Part shown: one piece after another, positions 49,776-63,320 of the stretch | Layout of the letters: each line of letters starts with the position of its first letter | How positions within the stretch are numbered: position 1 is the stretch's first letter | Origin: Pempheris klunzingeri | Lineage: Eukaryota > Chordata > Actinopteri > Acropomatiformes > Pempheridae | Assembly: GCF_042242105.1 (NCBI RefSeq) | Contig: NC_092018.1 | Span: forward strand, 26,778,167-26,842,166 | DNA length: 64,000 bases | Direction of reading: 5' to 3' | Notes under the pieces: model-generated | What the model was told of the DNA's origin: nothing | The model's input: the letters and a program-made list of their open reading frames with translations, nothing else | Database searches by the model: none | Made by a program: the position numbers and the translations under genes

Positions 49776-51389
49776 TAGCGGCGTTTTTATGTCTGTCAGG
49801 AAGTGGAGACAGAGCTGAGGAGGAACTACAGCCTTTCCACAACCTTTGTGTGTGATTGAATTGAACTTGTTCCACTGGAGCAAACCCAGGCAGACTGTGT
49901 GGAGGAATGTCACGAAGATCCATCAGCAGCAGGTAGTTAAGCTCATGAAAACGATGGAAAACATGATTTGATTCCCAACAAGCAAAAATGAGTCTGTGTT
50001 TTGAGCATCCTGGCGTTATGACACAGTGAACTTATTTTGAATATTGAATTTTTTAACCTTTAGAGAGGAACATTTGCACCATATGAATTCAGATCATTTC
50101 AGAGACTTCAACACGGCTCGCCTTTTAATAACTCGTGACGATCAGTGGTTGATTTAAAAAAAAAAAAAACTAAAACTCTGACAGAAATGTAAACAGAATT
50201 TTCAATACGTCCAATCGTTGAAGCAGTTTTGAACTGAAGTGCCTGGTATGTGCACTGATTTGGCCACCAGGGGCCACTTTTAGTTGGTTTTTAGTTTACT
50301 GGTGATTTTACTCAAAATATGAGCAGTTCAAGTTCAAGCAGGTATCACACATACATAGTTATACATTTGCCTTGTATGTATAGAGAAAATGTAAAAATAA
50401 ATTCTATGTTATTGGCACTAATATAAAAAAATCCCAGGACATACTTGTAGCAGAGCAGAGGCCAGATTCATTTTCAGGAAATACCTGTTTCATCATTAAA
50501 TGCAGATTACTAAATACTGGAAGTGAAGTGTGCTTTGGAGTAACAAAGGAATAAAAACACATTTATTGATGCCAGGGGACAAATTCACATTAGGGACAAT
50601 ATTGTGTCAAAATCCTTGTCTCGAGATTTGAAGTGTTACTATCAAAAGCCCTTTTCCTTTAAACCCCTAAATGCCTCTTTAGCAGTTATTGTAACGCGTT
50701 AACATGAAGTCTGTTGTAGTTTTTGAAGGATCTGCAGAGTCTCACTGTTGTTTTAACAACCAGATTATCAGTCCTGGCTCTGGTAGAGCCACAGGAGAGT
50801 CCTTAGTGAGTGACGGACACCAAGGACTCTCCTTAGTGTTGTGGTGTTGGTATGGATACTGGTAGTAAGTCCATTAACTTCCATCACTCAGCTTGTACTG
50901 CGATTCAACGAGGACACCGAGTGGACAACTGGCTGAACTACAAACACACTGGTGTTAGCGCACACAGCGTTTCCAGTGAGATTCACATGAGCACACTCCT
51001 CAGAGTCAGTGTACCATAATGTTATTAATATCATACTGAATAGCTGTTGGTGCAGACAGGTGATCCTTAGCTCCCTATGACTGCTGCTCCCTTCCTTGAT
51101 TAGTTCTATTGTGCACTTGGACTCGACTTCCAACCCATCCAGTCGTACACAGCCTGGTATCAATAACTAATCATACTGTCAATCGCAGGGCACGACAGGG
51201 CACTGAATGCTTTAATGAGTCTGAAGATGATGTCAGTCACATGCTGTGACCTGTACGAGCACCAGATCTCAACCCAACTGAACACGTATGGGCGGTTTTA
51301 AGCCGACATGTTGAGCAGTGCTCTCCCTGTAATATGTAATGTCTTTAATTTGTCACCCATCTGTACAAACAGAAACCAAGTGACCACAT
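49776..51389. other. Convergent intergenic between chmp7 and ccdc92
   Basis: No gene. It contains a partial CTCF-like motif CCACCAGGGGCC (50264-50275) and a transposase-like relic (about 51240-51335). The rest is A/T-rich sequence without recognisable structure. Confidence 0.5.
51240..51335 (+). pseudogene. Tc1/mariner-like transposase relic
   Basis: A short plus-strand frame reads RAPDLNPTEHVWAVLSRHVE, matching the SPDLNPIEHLW motif around the last catalytic residue of Tc1/mariner transposases. Nothing else of the transposase is intact, so this is a dead fragment of a teleost DNA transposon. Confidence 0.6.
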
Positions 51390-52482
51390 CAAAAAAAGCA
51401 TTGCTTTATTGTACTGATTTATACGTATACTTCAGGGACAAGTGATATTAACGTGAAAAGCAGGTTATTGAGTGATTATAATTACCGTCATGTTGGTGCA
51501 GTGAGTACCGTCAGTATCTGAGGTGCTGTTGTGTTCTCTATTAAACAATAAATAAAAAAAAAAAAAAAAGAATTCATTACAAATGTACAGCCTTTATAAA
51601 GTACAGTTGGTAATATCATAAAATCCTAGTACAGCAGTCAAAAATGCCCTTGTATCACAAATTAAATCAATGGATTTTGTTTAAGCCAAAAGCCAAAAGT
51701 CTTTCAATGGCTTTCTTTGTAACATACACTCTTTCTCACACACACACTCACACACACATACATTACGCCCTGTTCACCATCATATCATACTGCATTTACA
51801 CATGGGCACTGCTGCTGTTTCTGCCAATCAGCAAAATAAAGGTGAAACCAGAGCGCTCTCACCTGTCACCAGCAAAATCCAAATGCACATTATGCAGCTC
51901 GTACTTACAGTAACACTATTATACTGATATAGAAGATGAAAGACATTCGGGGAGTATTAGTTTCATAACTTCAGTTCTACCCTATGTAGCTGCAGACGTC
52001 TTCTTATATAGTTTGTTGATATGTCCAGACTATTGTTGAGAGGAGAGGATGGAGCAGACAGAGATATGTAAAGGTGACTAGTATCCATGACTACACTACA
52101 CAGCTTGTGTATGGTTGAACCGGTCAAGCAGGCACTGATGCAGATATTTGGCTGAGAATCTGTTGTATGCACCACATGAGACAGAGTGAAGTGAAGGTCT
52201 AAGCAAAAAGTCAAGACGTGTATAATACAAGATCTCATTGGGTTGTAAATAAGAAAGATTTGGCATGCTTTATAGTACTCATTTTCCAATGTATATTAAG
52301 AAAAACAAAAGTCTTTAATGAATACAATGTAAAATCATAACTTTGTTTTTTTTTTCCTTTTCCATATTGCAGTGTTGCGTCACAAGCAGGCTACACAGTG
52401 GGTCAGGCCCTTTCCTGCTCTTGCAGTGTAGTGTGTTTACAGTAGATGTGTGTGTGCATCGATGTGCGTTAACATTGCAGTG
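51390..52482 (-). other. ccdc92: ccdc92 3' UTR with polyadenylation signal
   Basis: About 1.1 kb after the stop on the minus strand. AATAAA on the minus strand at 51410-51405 is followed by an A/T-rich end. A short CA repeat lies at about 51738-51758. The exact end is inferred. Confidence 0.5.
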
Positions 52483-53291
52483 TTAAACTGTCCTGTCGGC
52501 CCCCGAGCGCTTCCGAACAACCTTCTCCTCGTTGACCTGGTCCACCGCCAGTGTCTCCAGCTCAGCTTGCGGTGGGGCCAGGGGAGGGGTGCCGTGCGGG
52601 ATGCGGTGCGCCACACCTACGTGAGCCCTGTACTGACGGTCCCGAGCGGGGCTGTGCCGGGGGCTGGCCGTGGCACCCAGGGGAGCAACAGGGGAGCGCT
52701 CAGAAGCAATAGGAGGGATAACGGCTGGCCGTTCTCGTACCACCTGCGGTTCCGGAGAGTCTCTCCCAGCCTGCAGGAAGGGCGTAGGGTCGGGCATGGC
52801 GTCTACTGTCTCCCGCAGGACCAGCCTTCTACCGTCTGGGCCGAGTCGATACACCTCCGTCAGCTCCGGGTGAAGAGGCTGAGAGAGACTCTTCTTCATG
52901 CGGCGCCGTGGTGTTTCAGGCTGCCTGTCCTTGGCCGGAGGAGGCGTGGGCTTGTATGAGGTGACTGGACTGACGTTGGGGCTGGCCTCAGACGAACTGC
53001 CGGCTAAAAGCTTCTTCTTGGTGGCGTGAAGCTGTGACGTGAGGTAAGCAATGGTGCTCGCTCTCTGCTCCAGCTCCCCCGACAAAACAGCCAGCTTGTG
53101 GCTTTTCATCTTGAGCTCCTCCAGGTACTTCTTTTCCCTCTCCTTAATGGTGTTTTCCAGGACAGAGATCATGGCGTTCTTCTGCTCAAGGTCCCTGAGC
53201 AGCTCAGTGTTCTCCTCCTCCTTCTTCTTCAGCTGGGCCTCCAGCTCCTCACATCTCCTCTGCAGCTCTCTGCATCGAACCTCGCTGCTGT
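52483..53291 (-). CDS. ccdc92: ccdc92 last coding exon
   Basis: 809 nt, acceptor GTGTGCAG (minus strand), stop TAA at 52485-52483. It carries the second half of the coiled coil and the whole basic, proline-rich C-terminal region. Confidence 0.94.
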
Positions 53292-55600
53292 CTGCACACA
53301 GTAAGAAAAGAGTTCAAACAGCAGACTGTGTGCACAGATGCATTATGTGAAGTAATCAGCAACAATACACAAATAAGTGCACATGAGAAATACACACCCA
53401 GAGACATAAATACCCCCAGAACAGACCAATCATTAGTGCATTAGGTGCAGACACTGACTATGGACAGTCTGTCAGCTGACAGAGACGGTATGATCCTATG
53501 GAGACTCATCTGCAGTGAGCAGAGAGGTCCAATTTCACATTACAGCTCTGGTAGATGGCAAGGGCACCGCTCTCCTCTGACCTTCATCACTGCTGCCGCC
53601 ACCCTTCCCCGCCCCACCCACGTCCACGCTAGGTAAGTGTGCAAATGAGGTGGGCTAAAATTAAGCCCTGTATTATGTATATAAATGTGTGTCTATCATA
53701 AAGTTTTTGATATCTAGTTTACATTCACATTTGCTAAACCCAGTCCCCCATCAAGCACAGGGATGGATACAAAGATGTTGTTTTCCCTTAATTGTTTGAA
53801 GGGGGGGCTGGTACATTTTCACCCCACATGGAACAGCTGAGCCCAGCTGCACTAAGCAGGTTGCAGGCTGTGCATTAGCGCTGGGACAGATAATCTCATT
53901 TCCTGCACTCCAATCTCTGAGATGTCCACCACTAACATGATAGTGCTGCTAACTGGAGGCCCGGACAATATCGCCCTGATCTGGGCCAGCCATGGTAAAA
54001 AGCCTACGTGTTGTGATCCTGCCGTGATCCATGAGGCATGTTGAGATGCAACACGCTTCATGTTCAGTTCCACACATCAGTGGGGCCATCAACAGCCTGT
54101 AAATAGCTTTAACTGTATGCAGTATGGGGGCCCCTCTGACTGTACTATGCTGTACTTCAAGCCAGAAGTAAGACAGAAGAGCCGGGCCTGAATCAGACCA
54201 GTGTTGTGACTGCATGTCATGACCATGGTAACGTGGGGGGAGGGGCAGCTGGCAATGAGCACTGGGAACTCTAATGAACAGCAGGGAGTCCCACAATGCA
54301 ATGCTTCCTGGGTGGGACTATGTTACCAGGAAACAGACAGAGCCCTCTGCTCTCATGCCTGTGCCCTGAGACAGAACTCTATTTCAACAGAAAACACAGA
54401 TTTATAGCCTTCACTGTTGTCGAGCCCTTCTGCTGCTGCCGCCGTGCACTTTTGCATCACTTGTTTAAAAATAACACTGTACTTTGAGATGTTACTATAC
54501 TAATATCATTACTAAAAACCAGGTGGAAAAAATAAACCCTTGTTTCTTTGTTAATCTAACAGCTCATTTAACTGCTCTTGTAAGAGTAGTCCTCATGTCT
54601 CATGTCATTCAGCATTAATTCTGGATGAAACCACAAACAAAGGGCTCACACTCACAGTGGAGAATGTCACCAGTAATTAGACTTCTGCAGCAAATTAACA
54701 CTGATGTTAACTAATGGCATCAGACATTGAATGCCAGTGATAAAACTGATTTGCGTGTATGCTACACAGAACAACAGAGGCTTACCTGAGGGATCAGAGC
54801 TTCTCACAGTGAGCTCATATGTCAGGTCTGTGAAAAAAAGCAGAGGGTTACTCAAATGTCTGCATCACACGAGGTTGCAAAAGAGCAGCTATCAAACAGC
54901 ATGCTGCTCACACGGACTAACCAGCAGCGATGCATGTTTGGGGTAAACATGTCAGTGTTTTCCATATGCCAGAGTATTACTTTAACAAGATTAGTGAGGG
55001 TTCTGCATCAGCTTTAGTGGCAGGTTAGACAAGGATATGGGAAATCAGGGCTAAAGCATACTCTGTCCTGCTTTCCCCAGCGACTACCTTTACATCCTCC
55101 CTTGTGGGAGAGTTTATCTGTTCCTGTTGGCAGGCTCAATACAGGTTATGCTGTATTGTATTGCTCCAGTGCAGGGTGTACACACTAATGCTTGAGTGCA
55201 TTTCCCATAAGTCATCACATTCTCTCTAAGCGGTTTAATAGTGGCACCACAGCATCTTGTTGACTCTTGGTCCCAAATATCCATTAGTTTGTGTATCTGT
55301 CCTAGTGGATTCAAGGACACTGGGATCATTGCTCATATTTATTGTTTACTTTGCTGTTTTCATCTGCTTGCGCGATACATCCTCTGAGAAGATCTTTGAT
55401 GAGTGGGATTTACCCAGCGGCGTGGCGAGAAGAGAGGCAGGTGGCTACCTGTGGCCGTGCTCACCTGTGCATTGCTGTTGTAACCTGCGGATCTCTGCGT
55501 GTAGCCCCTTCAACGTGTTGGCATGGTCCTGCTGGAGGAAGAGCAGGTTTTTCTGTGCACTGTGCAGCTGATTTTCCAGTGTAACATTTGCTGATGCCAT
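52483..55600 (-). CDS. ccdc92: Coiled-coil domain-containing protein 92
   Basis: CCDC92 is a coiled-coil protein reported at centrioles and the cilium base; its biochemical role is unclear. Minus-strand exons: 55600-55465, 54827-54786, 53291-52483; 987 nt, 328 residues against about 331 in human. The N-terminal half (about 1-150) is heptad-rich coiled coil: LENQLHSAQKNLLFLQQDHA, LTYELTVRSSD, RCEELEAQLKKKEEENTELL, MISVLENTIKEREKKYLEEL. The C-terminal half is basic and proline-rich, with ETPRRRMKKSLSQPLHPE, VDAMPDPTPFL, AHVGVAHRI and the end VVRKRSGADRTV, all typical of CCDC92. Splice phases agree (1, 1). The ATG at 55600 (MASANVTLENQ) matches the shorter vertebrate isoform start. It is convergent with chmp7. 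Confidence 0.92.
53292..54785 (-). other. ccdc92: ccdc92 intron
   Basis: About 1.5 kb. No exon, RNA or clear repeat recognised. Confidence 0.7.
54786..54827 (-). CDS. ccdc92: ccdc92 exon of 42 nt
   Basis: Acceptor TTTTTTTCACAG, donor G|GTAAGC on the minus strand, phase 1 at both ends. It encodes DLTYELTVRSSDPS, joining QQCT upstream with SSEVRCREL downstream. Phases and the conserved TDLTYELTV motif support it. Confidence 0.9.
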
Positions 55601-55636
55601 GACTGATTGTGTTCAGACACACACCAGCCTTACTAC
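55465..55636 (-). CDS. ccdc92: ccdc92 first coding exon
   Basis: The exon begins after an acceptor near 55637, has 36 nt of leader, then ATG at 55600-55598 and 136 coding nt to G|GTGAGC. It encodes MASANVTLENQLHSAQKNLL and KGLHAEIRRLQQQCT. The non-coding lead shows that an upstream exon exists. Confidence 0.88.
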
Positions 55637-58230
55637 CTGCATATACAGGTGACAGAAAACCAGCAGAGACAGAGGAAAAACAGAGAGAGAAGGAGAAGAC
55701 GTTAAACTAAAGTCTGGCAAACGGGCCTTTAGTTAATTCTCATCCTTTCGCTCATAAACATCTGGGCTTAGAGATGCGCTCCAACTTTCTCCGTCTGCCA
55801 ACTGCCCGAGACAATCTGCTTTAGATGACGTATCGAACTAATCACCATTGAACAGCACCATCAAATCCATTCATACTGGAGGCCAGTGAAGTGTAAAAAC
55901 TGTAACCCAGTTACTGGCATTAAAGCGGCAAATTCTAAAATTTGTCTTAAAAAAATTAGATCCTGTGGTACAGCTTCTCCTCACTTTGTACGTTAATAAA
56001 TACAACAGATGACAGGAATGACATCTCGATGTATTCTCTTTGGATGTCTATTCAGTATTATGGTCAATAACAAGAAAACTACAAGGGAAGGCATGTTTAC
56101 TGACATCACCATGACACTGGGTGTGGCATAAAGGCTGCCCGTCTGAAGCATTCCCCTTCCTTCCCTGCCTTGCCCCACCTTTCTCCTCTCTCCCTTCACT
56201 GGACGTCCTTGTCTCCAGAGCCAAGCCACAGAGAGAGAGAAACGATCACTCAGTCCTAACATCTCCACCCTCTGCCCGACAACTGTACTGGGCTGAGAGC
56301 TGAGAGCACATTGATTCCTGCAACACCCCTCCTGAGTGCAGAGAAAGCCTCTCCCTGCTTCAATAAAACATCCCAGAGCTTCTCACTGTTACATCATCTG
56401 CTCACTAACATAAATAATATATCCCGTGACACCGTGCTGGACACACTCCCCGGTTTCAGTAGGTACACGTGTGATTTTTTTTCATGGCTTAAGGAAGAAA
56501 AGGAAAGCATGTGATAATCAAAACACAAACGGCTAATCGCAAATGGAGCCAGTTGTGTGTCATGAAGGCTGAAGAGATAATCTATTATTGATGAGTAATG
56601 AGGAGTCCTTCCGGTAAACCCTGCGCTGCAAGCATATCTCTCATCCCAGCTCTTTCCTAGAATAGCTTGGATTTTCAAAGACATGACCTCATCCAACGTC
56701 AAAACATGGCTTGTGCCATGACATGGAGGTGACGGTGATACACCAGACTATAGGAGTACAGGACTTAAGTGAATTGAACTTTATCTCTCTTTGCTCAGAC
56801 ACAATGTAGGGCCAAATGCCAGTCTAGCAGTAACTATGCCTGCTTTAGAAAACCAAGATTAATGTCAAACCAGTGTGATGTTTTTCTTTTCCTAATACAC
56901 GAACCAGCATTTCCCCATACAGAGTACATAAATAATCAATGAACTGCAGCAGCATGAAACATTAGCTAGTAGCTACCATCCTCAGCCACAACACGAGCTT
57001 AGCAGCCACTCATCTTCCTGTCATGAAGCTGTTTCTTTGCACAGAGGTGCAGTCTTCATTTTTTGGTTTTGACAGTGTGGGCTACTGCTTTTCTTCTCAC
57101 ATCACTAATTTGTGTAGTACTGCTTCCACATAGCTATGATGGAGGAAACTCCAACACCTAAACGTCTATTAGATCACCAGCAACAATAATGATAGTGCAG
57201 CTAAATGTTACAAAACAGTATAGTCATTAAAACGCTGCCTAAAGGTTTAACAGGATATAAGATGCGTGCTAGCTGTGAGGGAAGCTTAATACTTTCCACG
57301 GCACTTTGAATTTCAGCACCTGCATTGCGGACAGCACCCGGAGCCCACACTTGACATCAAACCACTGCTGGTCCCAGCACCGACTGCCAGGGGATCATCA
57401 CCTCACACAAACATTATTGTCAAGCTTCACACTGCGATATCATTCAAGAGGTGACCTTGTTTGTCATTATCAAACAAAACGATAGTGGTCGTAAGCTGAC
57501 GAGCGGTGCCTGTGAACGACTTCAAAACATCTCACTTTCCTCGCTGTTTTATGACCTGATGTGCTGTAGGATGCCATCACTGCATTTCCTACGGTCATCA
57601 CAAAGGCTGTCCTTGCAGCTAATGTTATGTACTGCTGCTGTCCAGGGAGGAGCTGTCCACTTTGTCCAGGAACCGCAAACAAGCTAGCGCTCATACGTGC
57701 TATTCCTCTGTTGTAGGTTGAAAACGCCACACAGAACCCCCTTTACAACCCAACCTAAATAATGCCCTGCTACACACAAAAGAAAATATGCCAATCGTAG
57801 AATATGAACAATGTTTTCTTAGCATGGTGGAGGTGATCTGGTAAATTCGGCATACGTTGTGTCCACCAAACAGGACTTGATTTTAATAAATGCTTAGGGT
57901 TTAGCAACAATGAGCACATATTAGCGGCTGCCAGCCTATTTTTTATACAAGTATTCTTTTGACGAAGAAAAAACAGGAATAACGGGCAAACCGTTTATGG
58001 GGGTTAAAATGTCAATGAAGTCAGCCTGCTTGGGGTAATTAAATATACGCAAAATAAGCTGTATTGCTCATGTAGAAGAACAGAGTGATATCAAAATAAC
58101 GAAATTTAAAAATACGTTTGAATGAAACAATATCCTCATTCGGAGGAAGTACGTGTGAGGCTTTAATTGTGCTAGCCTAGCTGAACAGCTAACGAGGCTA
58201 CAGCAGCACATTATCCCATTGAGAGCTTAC
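55637..58230 (-). other. ccdc92: ccdc92 first intron
   Basis: About 2.6 kb, no recognised exon or repeat. It is bounded by the acceptor near 55637 and the donor at 58230 inferred for the non-coding first exon. Confidence 0.5.
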
Positions 58231-58330
58231 CTTATGACTATAAATACGCGGTCGTCGAATCTTGTAAAATGTTGTAAATTGCGGTTGAGCAGACTAGCCA
58301 CGGCGGCTAAGTGCGTTGTGCCTTGCGGGG
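58231..58330 (-). promoter_or_regulatory. ccdc92: Probable ccdc92 non-coding first exon and promoter
   Basis: On the minus strand ATAAG|GTAAGC at 58231/58230 is a strong donor preceded by a CpG-containing stretch up to about 58400. This fits a 5' UTR exon and promoter, since the first coding exon starts at an acceptor. The transcription start is not defined. Confidence 0.45.
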
Positions 58331-59817
58331 CATGTCGGTGATGCTGTCAGGGGCTCGCCTAGGTCGGGTGAGAGGGGAGGGCGGCTGTGTCAGTTCCCTA
58401 TCATCTCCCGGAGCTACAAGACAAAATAAAGCGATGCATCATGGGAAACCAGGGGAAACGCTAACGAGCCTTAAAACACTCAAAACCAAGATTATTCCCA
58501 TGCAGGCCATTCAATATTATCAATTCGAACCTCATTTTGAATTTATAAATGTATAACATGAGGACAAATACAAGTTTTACCAACCTTATATGACATGAAA
58601 GGGTGAAGGAGCCGTTGTCGGGGACGTACTACAGTTTTGAGTCACCAGCGTCATTACCATAGCAACAGAATCTGTCACCTGTTCTGTGGTGATGCATTCG
58701 CGCCCTCTAGTGACAGCGTCGGAAAAAGGAGTTACTGGTGCAAGCGAGATATCTAATCATCTCGTGGTCCGAACTGCACTGGGTTTAGGTGTTGGTGGGT
58801 GTGTTACATGCCCATCATGTGCCAAACTGCCCGAGTGAAGCGAATTAATGAGAATAGATGAAAGCTGCTGGCCAGGGTACAGCTGGTCGACAGCAGAGGG
58901 GAGTGTTGCCCTTCAGTGACAGATTAGGGATACTACAACAGCATACTGGGATCACTCATTAACATGCTACTATTTTTTAATCACTTGCCTTATTATCTTC
59001 GCCATTGCTTAATTCTCTCGTGTCTGAAACATGTGTGTGACCATAATAGAATTTATCTTATCTATCTTATTATAATAACACAATTAGACATTAAGGAACA
59101 CATGCAAATGGTGGGCTGAGCTATATAATAGCTTAAAGTACAATGTGCAGTTTGCCATTTCATCCCTTTTGCCTAAATCTTTATTTGACTCCTTGGGTAT
59201 TCTTGTGCATGCTGCTGCAGAGCTACTCGTCCCTTTAAGCTATTTTTAACCATACATGTAGATATTATTGAGATAAAGACATAGATATAGGTAGATAGGT
59301 AGATAGACTGATGCACCCCCATGTGGCTATTCAATTGTATATGCATCTATACGAATTGGCCACAACCTTGTTAATGTCAGATGACAGACTGCAACGAGTA
59401 TTTGTGTGGAAATGTTTAAATATAGGCAAAAAGTATGGCGTCAAATGTATTTTAGAGATTGAATTTAAATGTGTTTGATATGAGAAGTCTTACCAGAGCA
59501 CTGTCTGTTGGTGTGGAACAGAAGTGGCTGTAGTTAATGAATAAACCAGAGGGTAATAAATTAAGAACCTTATCAAACAAAACATTATGACCAGCATATT
59601 TTTTCAGGACAGCATCAGCATCAAAGTGCATTTGCCAAATTTGGGTGTGGTGTTGCTCCCTTAGTGAGAGAAACACGTAGAAACTGGTAGATATGCCTCA
59701 AGTGATTAGGGCTTCTGTGCTTCTATGTAATAATGAATCCATTAAGTCATTATCTATATGTCCATATACAGTATGTTTTTTACACTAGTATGTTTGATGG
59801 AACTCTAAGTGAAGTAT

Positions 59818-60035
59818 TCGTGTAGCACCTTTCTAGTCATTTCAACTACTACCAGCGCTTTTTTACATTACATCCTCATTCATCCATTCACATATCATTC
59901 ATACATGGAGGAGACACACACATTCACACAGTTGGGGTTCAGTGTCTTGCCCAAGGACTTACAGACATGCAGAAGGTCGGGGGATCGAACCCCTGACCTT
60001 CTACTTGGTGGACATATCTGAGCCACAGCCGTGTG
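59818..60035. mobile_element. Teleost SINE / LINE-tail-like repeat
   Basis: Contains CGTGTAGCACCTTTCTAGTC, CAGTGTCTTGCCCAAGGACT and GGGGATCGAACCCCTGACCT, text typical of a very common teleost dispersed repeat. The reverse complement GGTTCGATCCCC looks like a tRNA B box, which suggests a tRNA-related origin. Confidence 0.6.
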
Positions 60036-62989
60036 TGTGTGTGTGTGGAATCACAGCATCACTTTTTATGTATGTTCATTACAGTATATACATTTGATTT
60101 GTTAAAATGTAGTAATAATAAATCATACTATTTACAGCTCCCCATGCACTTTTCCAGAGCAATAATTAAATTTTATCCAGTAATAGGTGATATCAGCACT
60201 CTTGACTCTGAGTTTCCTAGTCTGAGGTATGAAAACTAGGGAAACAGTAGCCTTTTCATACTGACCCATAATACCACCTTAAATTATTTCTGGCGAAAGA
60301 AATTCCTCAGTGACACAGCTACTGCGTAAAATGATACAAACCAAAAACAAAAGCATCAGTTTTCATTCCCAACCTGAAAAAGAGTCTCACATGTAAAAAG
60401 AAAATATCTTGTGGAATAAATGGAATTATTGTCCACCGTCAGAAATGTTGTTTTTCTGAAGCAGCCTTTAATCTCTCCCTGGCTTAGGCATGTTTGCGAT
60501 AGGGATTAAATTCTTCTCATTTCTTTATGTTTAGTGTTTCTGGCACACTTCCCGCTTGCCTGCAGAAAGAGACTGGTTGAGGAGAAGGTAAGTTATCCTC
60601 GCCTCGGCAAAAGTGATGTGAAAAATAACTCCCCAACAGAGACCCCTACCTTCCCTATGATTTGTTTAACTTGCACACTTCTAGAGATCTCCATATATCG
60701 TAACAGGTAGTAAAGTAGCTCACTGAGAGAAATCAACCAAATAAAACAAGCAGGACTTTGGACTCCTCCTGTGACTCTAACCAGCTTACAGTTGTTGTTT
60801 TTTTGGCCTTTGCCTGCGGGTGATCCGGTGCTGGGAAGGATCCAGCTGAGAAATGCCCCTCGTGCAGGCTGACCAAAGCCTCTCTCCAACCTGAGGCACC
60901 CACAGTGGGATTTCCTTTAACAATCTAGCAGGCCTCATAAATGTGTCTGTGATTTACAGCCTAGCACGTCCGTAGATTGATATTCTGTTTTTTATGAAGC
61001 AACGGGGGAAATACATTCTTTCAAACACAGCCATGCACTCAAAAATGCTCCAAGTGATGCCATACAGACGTTGGCGTGGGTGCTGGATACGCGCCCAAAA
61101 CGTCATAAGTTATACCGCTGGAAAAGTAATAAGAGTCAACTATTAATCTTTTGTTACAACTTCTGGCCATCAGTGACACACCAGTGAGTGTAGAAAAACT
61201 AATTTATATCATTTTTGAATGTGTCTCATTGGTATAGTTGCTGGATTGTGAACAGATAGTGCAGGTCCTTGTCAAATCTGAGCACATGGCAGCCAGTCTC
61301 AAATGGCACTGTTTTACTGCCCCTGCTCTGACAAGCAGCCAATACCAACACTTCTCAGGTTGTAATAGTTTTACAGTTATTATATTGAGGTTGGCAAGAC
61401 AAAATGCCTCTAAAACTCTGAAAACCTAATTTAATTTTCCGAGACCTTTTTTTTTTTTTATTTGTCTGTGCAAAGAAAGTCGCTTGCCAGTTGAACTGAA
61501 TGTGTCATTTATGTTAAAACTTCAAAGTAAGCCACTCACAGTGTGATGACACTAACTTATTTCCACTTAAGCGTGCATTTAATCCTGGATACAATCTGGA
61601 TTCATAATGTGGCACACAAATGGGCTTTTTTTAACCCTACTTTTATCATCATTTTAGATAGTTTGCCACCATAAGACTCCTTTAATCTACTAGACAATAC
61701 AGGCAAGTAAGCATACATGCTCATACCATCATCTCCATTACACACACAAACACAAGGGTACAGCCTTTCTCAGAGGGCTGCCCATCATATTTTAGCCAGA
61801 TGTTGAGTCTATATCAGACATTTGAATCTCTTCTCTGTCAAATGGACCCTGAGACTTTTGTATTTTGATTTGCTTTGTGCTTGTGTGGTATGGAACGCAT
61901 TTGTCCTTTCAAGCCCTTACTTAGTATCTACAGTATGAATGGCAGTAGCATCTGGACTTTATATGAGACCATTTGAAAATAAAGGGGCCAGAATATGTGA
62001 AATGCACACTTAAAGTAAAGGTTATTTCAACAGCAATCAGCTTCTCTGACACAGTTTTGTACCTCCCAATTAATTCATGACAAATTTATGAGCTGACAAA
62101 ACATAGGTGAACATGGAGAGGAAATTATAGCCAACATGTTACATAGGGCCCACATGGAAAGCCCTGCTATGCAGTCACTACTCCACCACTGCCAACATGT
62201 CTCTGCCTTTTATTCTGGTAATGAGGGCGGACTGCAGGAAACCATTCCTTCTATGCAACATTTTTGTTTTGTTTTGTTTTTTTCTGGGTTTTTTTCAGTC
62301 CGGGGAGAGCAGTAAGCTCGAAGCCATTTAAAGTGACACTTTAATTACTAGTGGTTAATGGACCACTAACACCAGACTTTGAAGTGGCTGTAACTCAAGG
62401 TGCCCGCACAGCCAGCCTCTGAGGGGAAAAATGTGTGCCATGGTATAATCCTTCAACGCATAGTGGTGTGAGACATGCTGTGATAAGACACATAACTCAC
62501 TTGAAATGAGCAAATGAAACAGAAAACACGAGGGTTTACAGGACAAAGCAACAGCACGCAAATATGGGAATGCAATTTGATATTCTTTCTAAAATCCTAG
62601 ATATTTTGGCAGCTAAAATAACAGTTTAGAGAATTCAGGAGCGTTTAAAGTAAAACAAGTTTTTTCATTTCAGATGCTTGTGCAAGTTATGTTTGTGAAG
62701 TGATTGTTTAAACCAACTTTATGGTCTGATCATGTGACAATGAAAACAAAATCAAGAAATCATATTAACTAGTGTGCTTTACTGATTGTTTTTTGTCATT
62801 TGTTTGTTTGTTTGTGCAATATTAAACATAAATGTTACCATTTGATGTATTGTACAGTGATAGAACATCACTAAACAAATAAGACAAAAAGTACCTCACG
62901 CAAAAATGACAAACCAAAAGCAAGGATATTTGTATTCAAAGCAAAACACTCTGCATCCACACACATTTCTGATTTGTCCAAAATATGCC

Positions 62990-63320
62990 AATTCATGTGT
63001 AACTGTTTTCATGATTTTTGACATGTTTTTTAAAAGCAGCATAGTGGGGTTTGGAGAATTCCTTCATCTTGACAATAGTAAAATCAAAACATGATTGATC
63101 AAGCCATAATGTGATCCTTTTCATAGCAGTTGTCAGTTTTGCAGCTACTCGCTCTGCTGTGCATATACAACAGTGTCATCGGCATTCATTTGCAACTGAT
63201 TATTATTATATATTATATACAGCCGATTATTATAATCATAATATATAGGCTAAATAGTAATGGGCCTAATACTGATCCTTGAGGTGCACCCAGCGCATAC
63301 TTCATAATACTGGAAAGTGC
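62990..63320 (-). pseudogene. LINE reverse-transcriptase relic
   Basis: On the minus strand, 63320-63230 reads YALGAPQGSVLGPLLFSLYI, the conserved motif before the catalytic region of non-LTR reverse transcriptases. About 50 nt later, in another frame, MNADDTVVYAQQS gives the catalytic ADD box. An A/T-rich stretch and a frame change lie between them, and stops follow. It is a decayed fragment of a teleost LINE. Confidence 0.7.
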
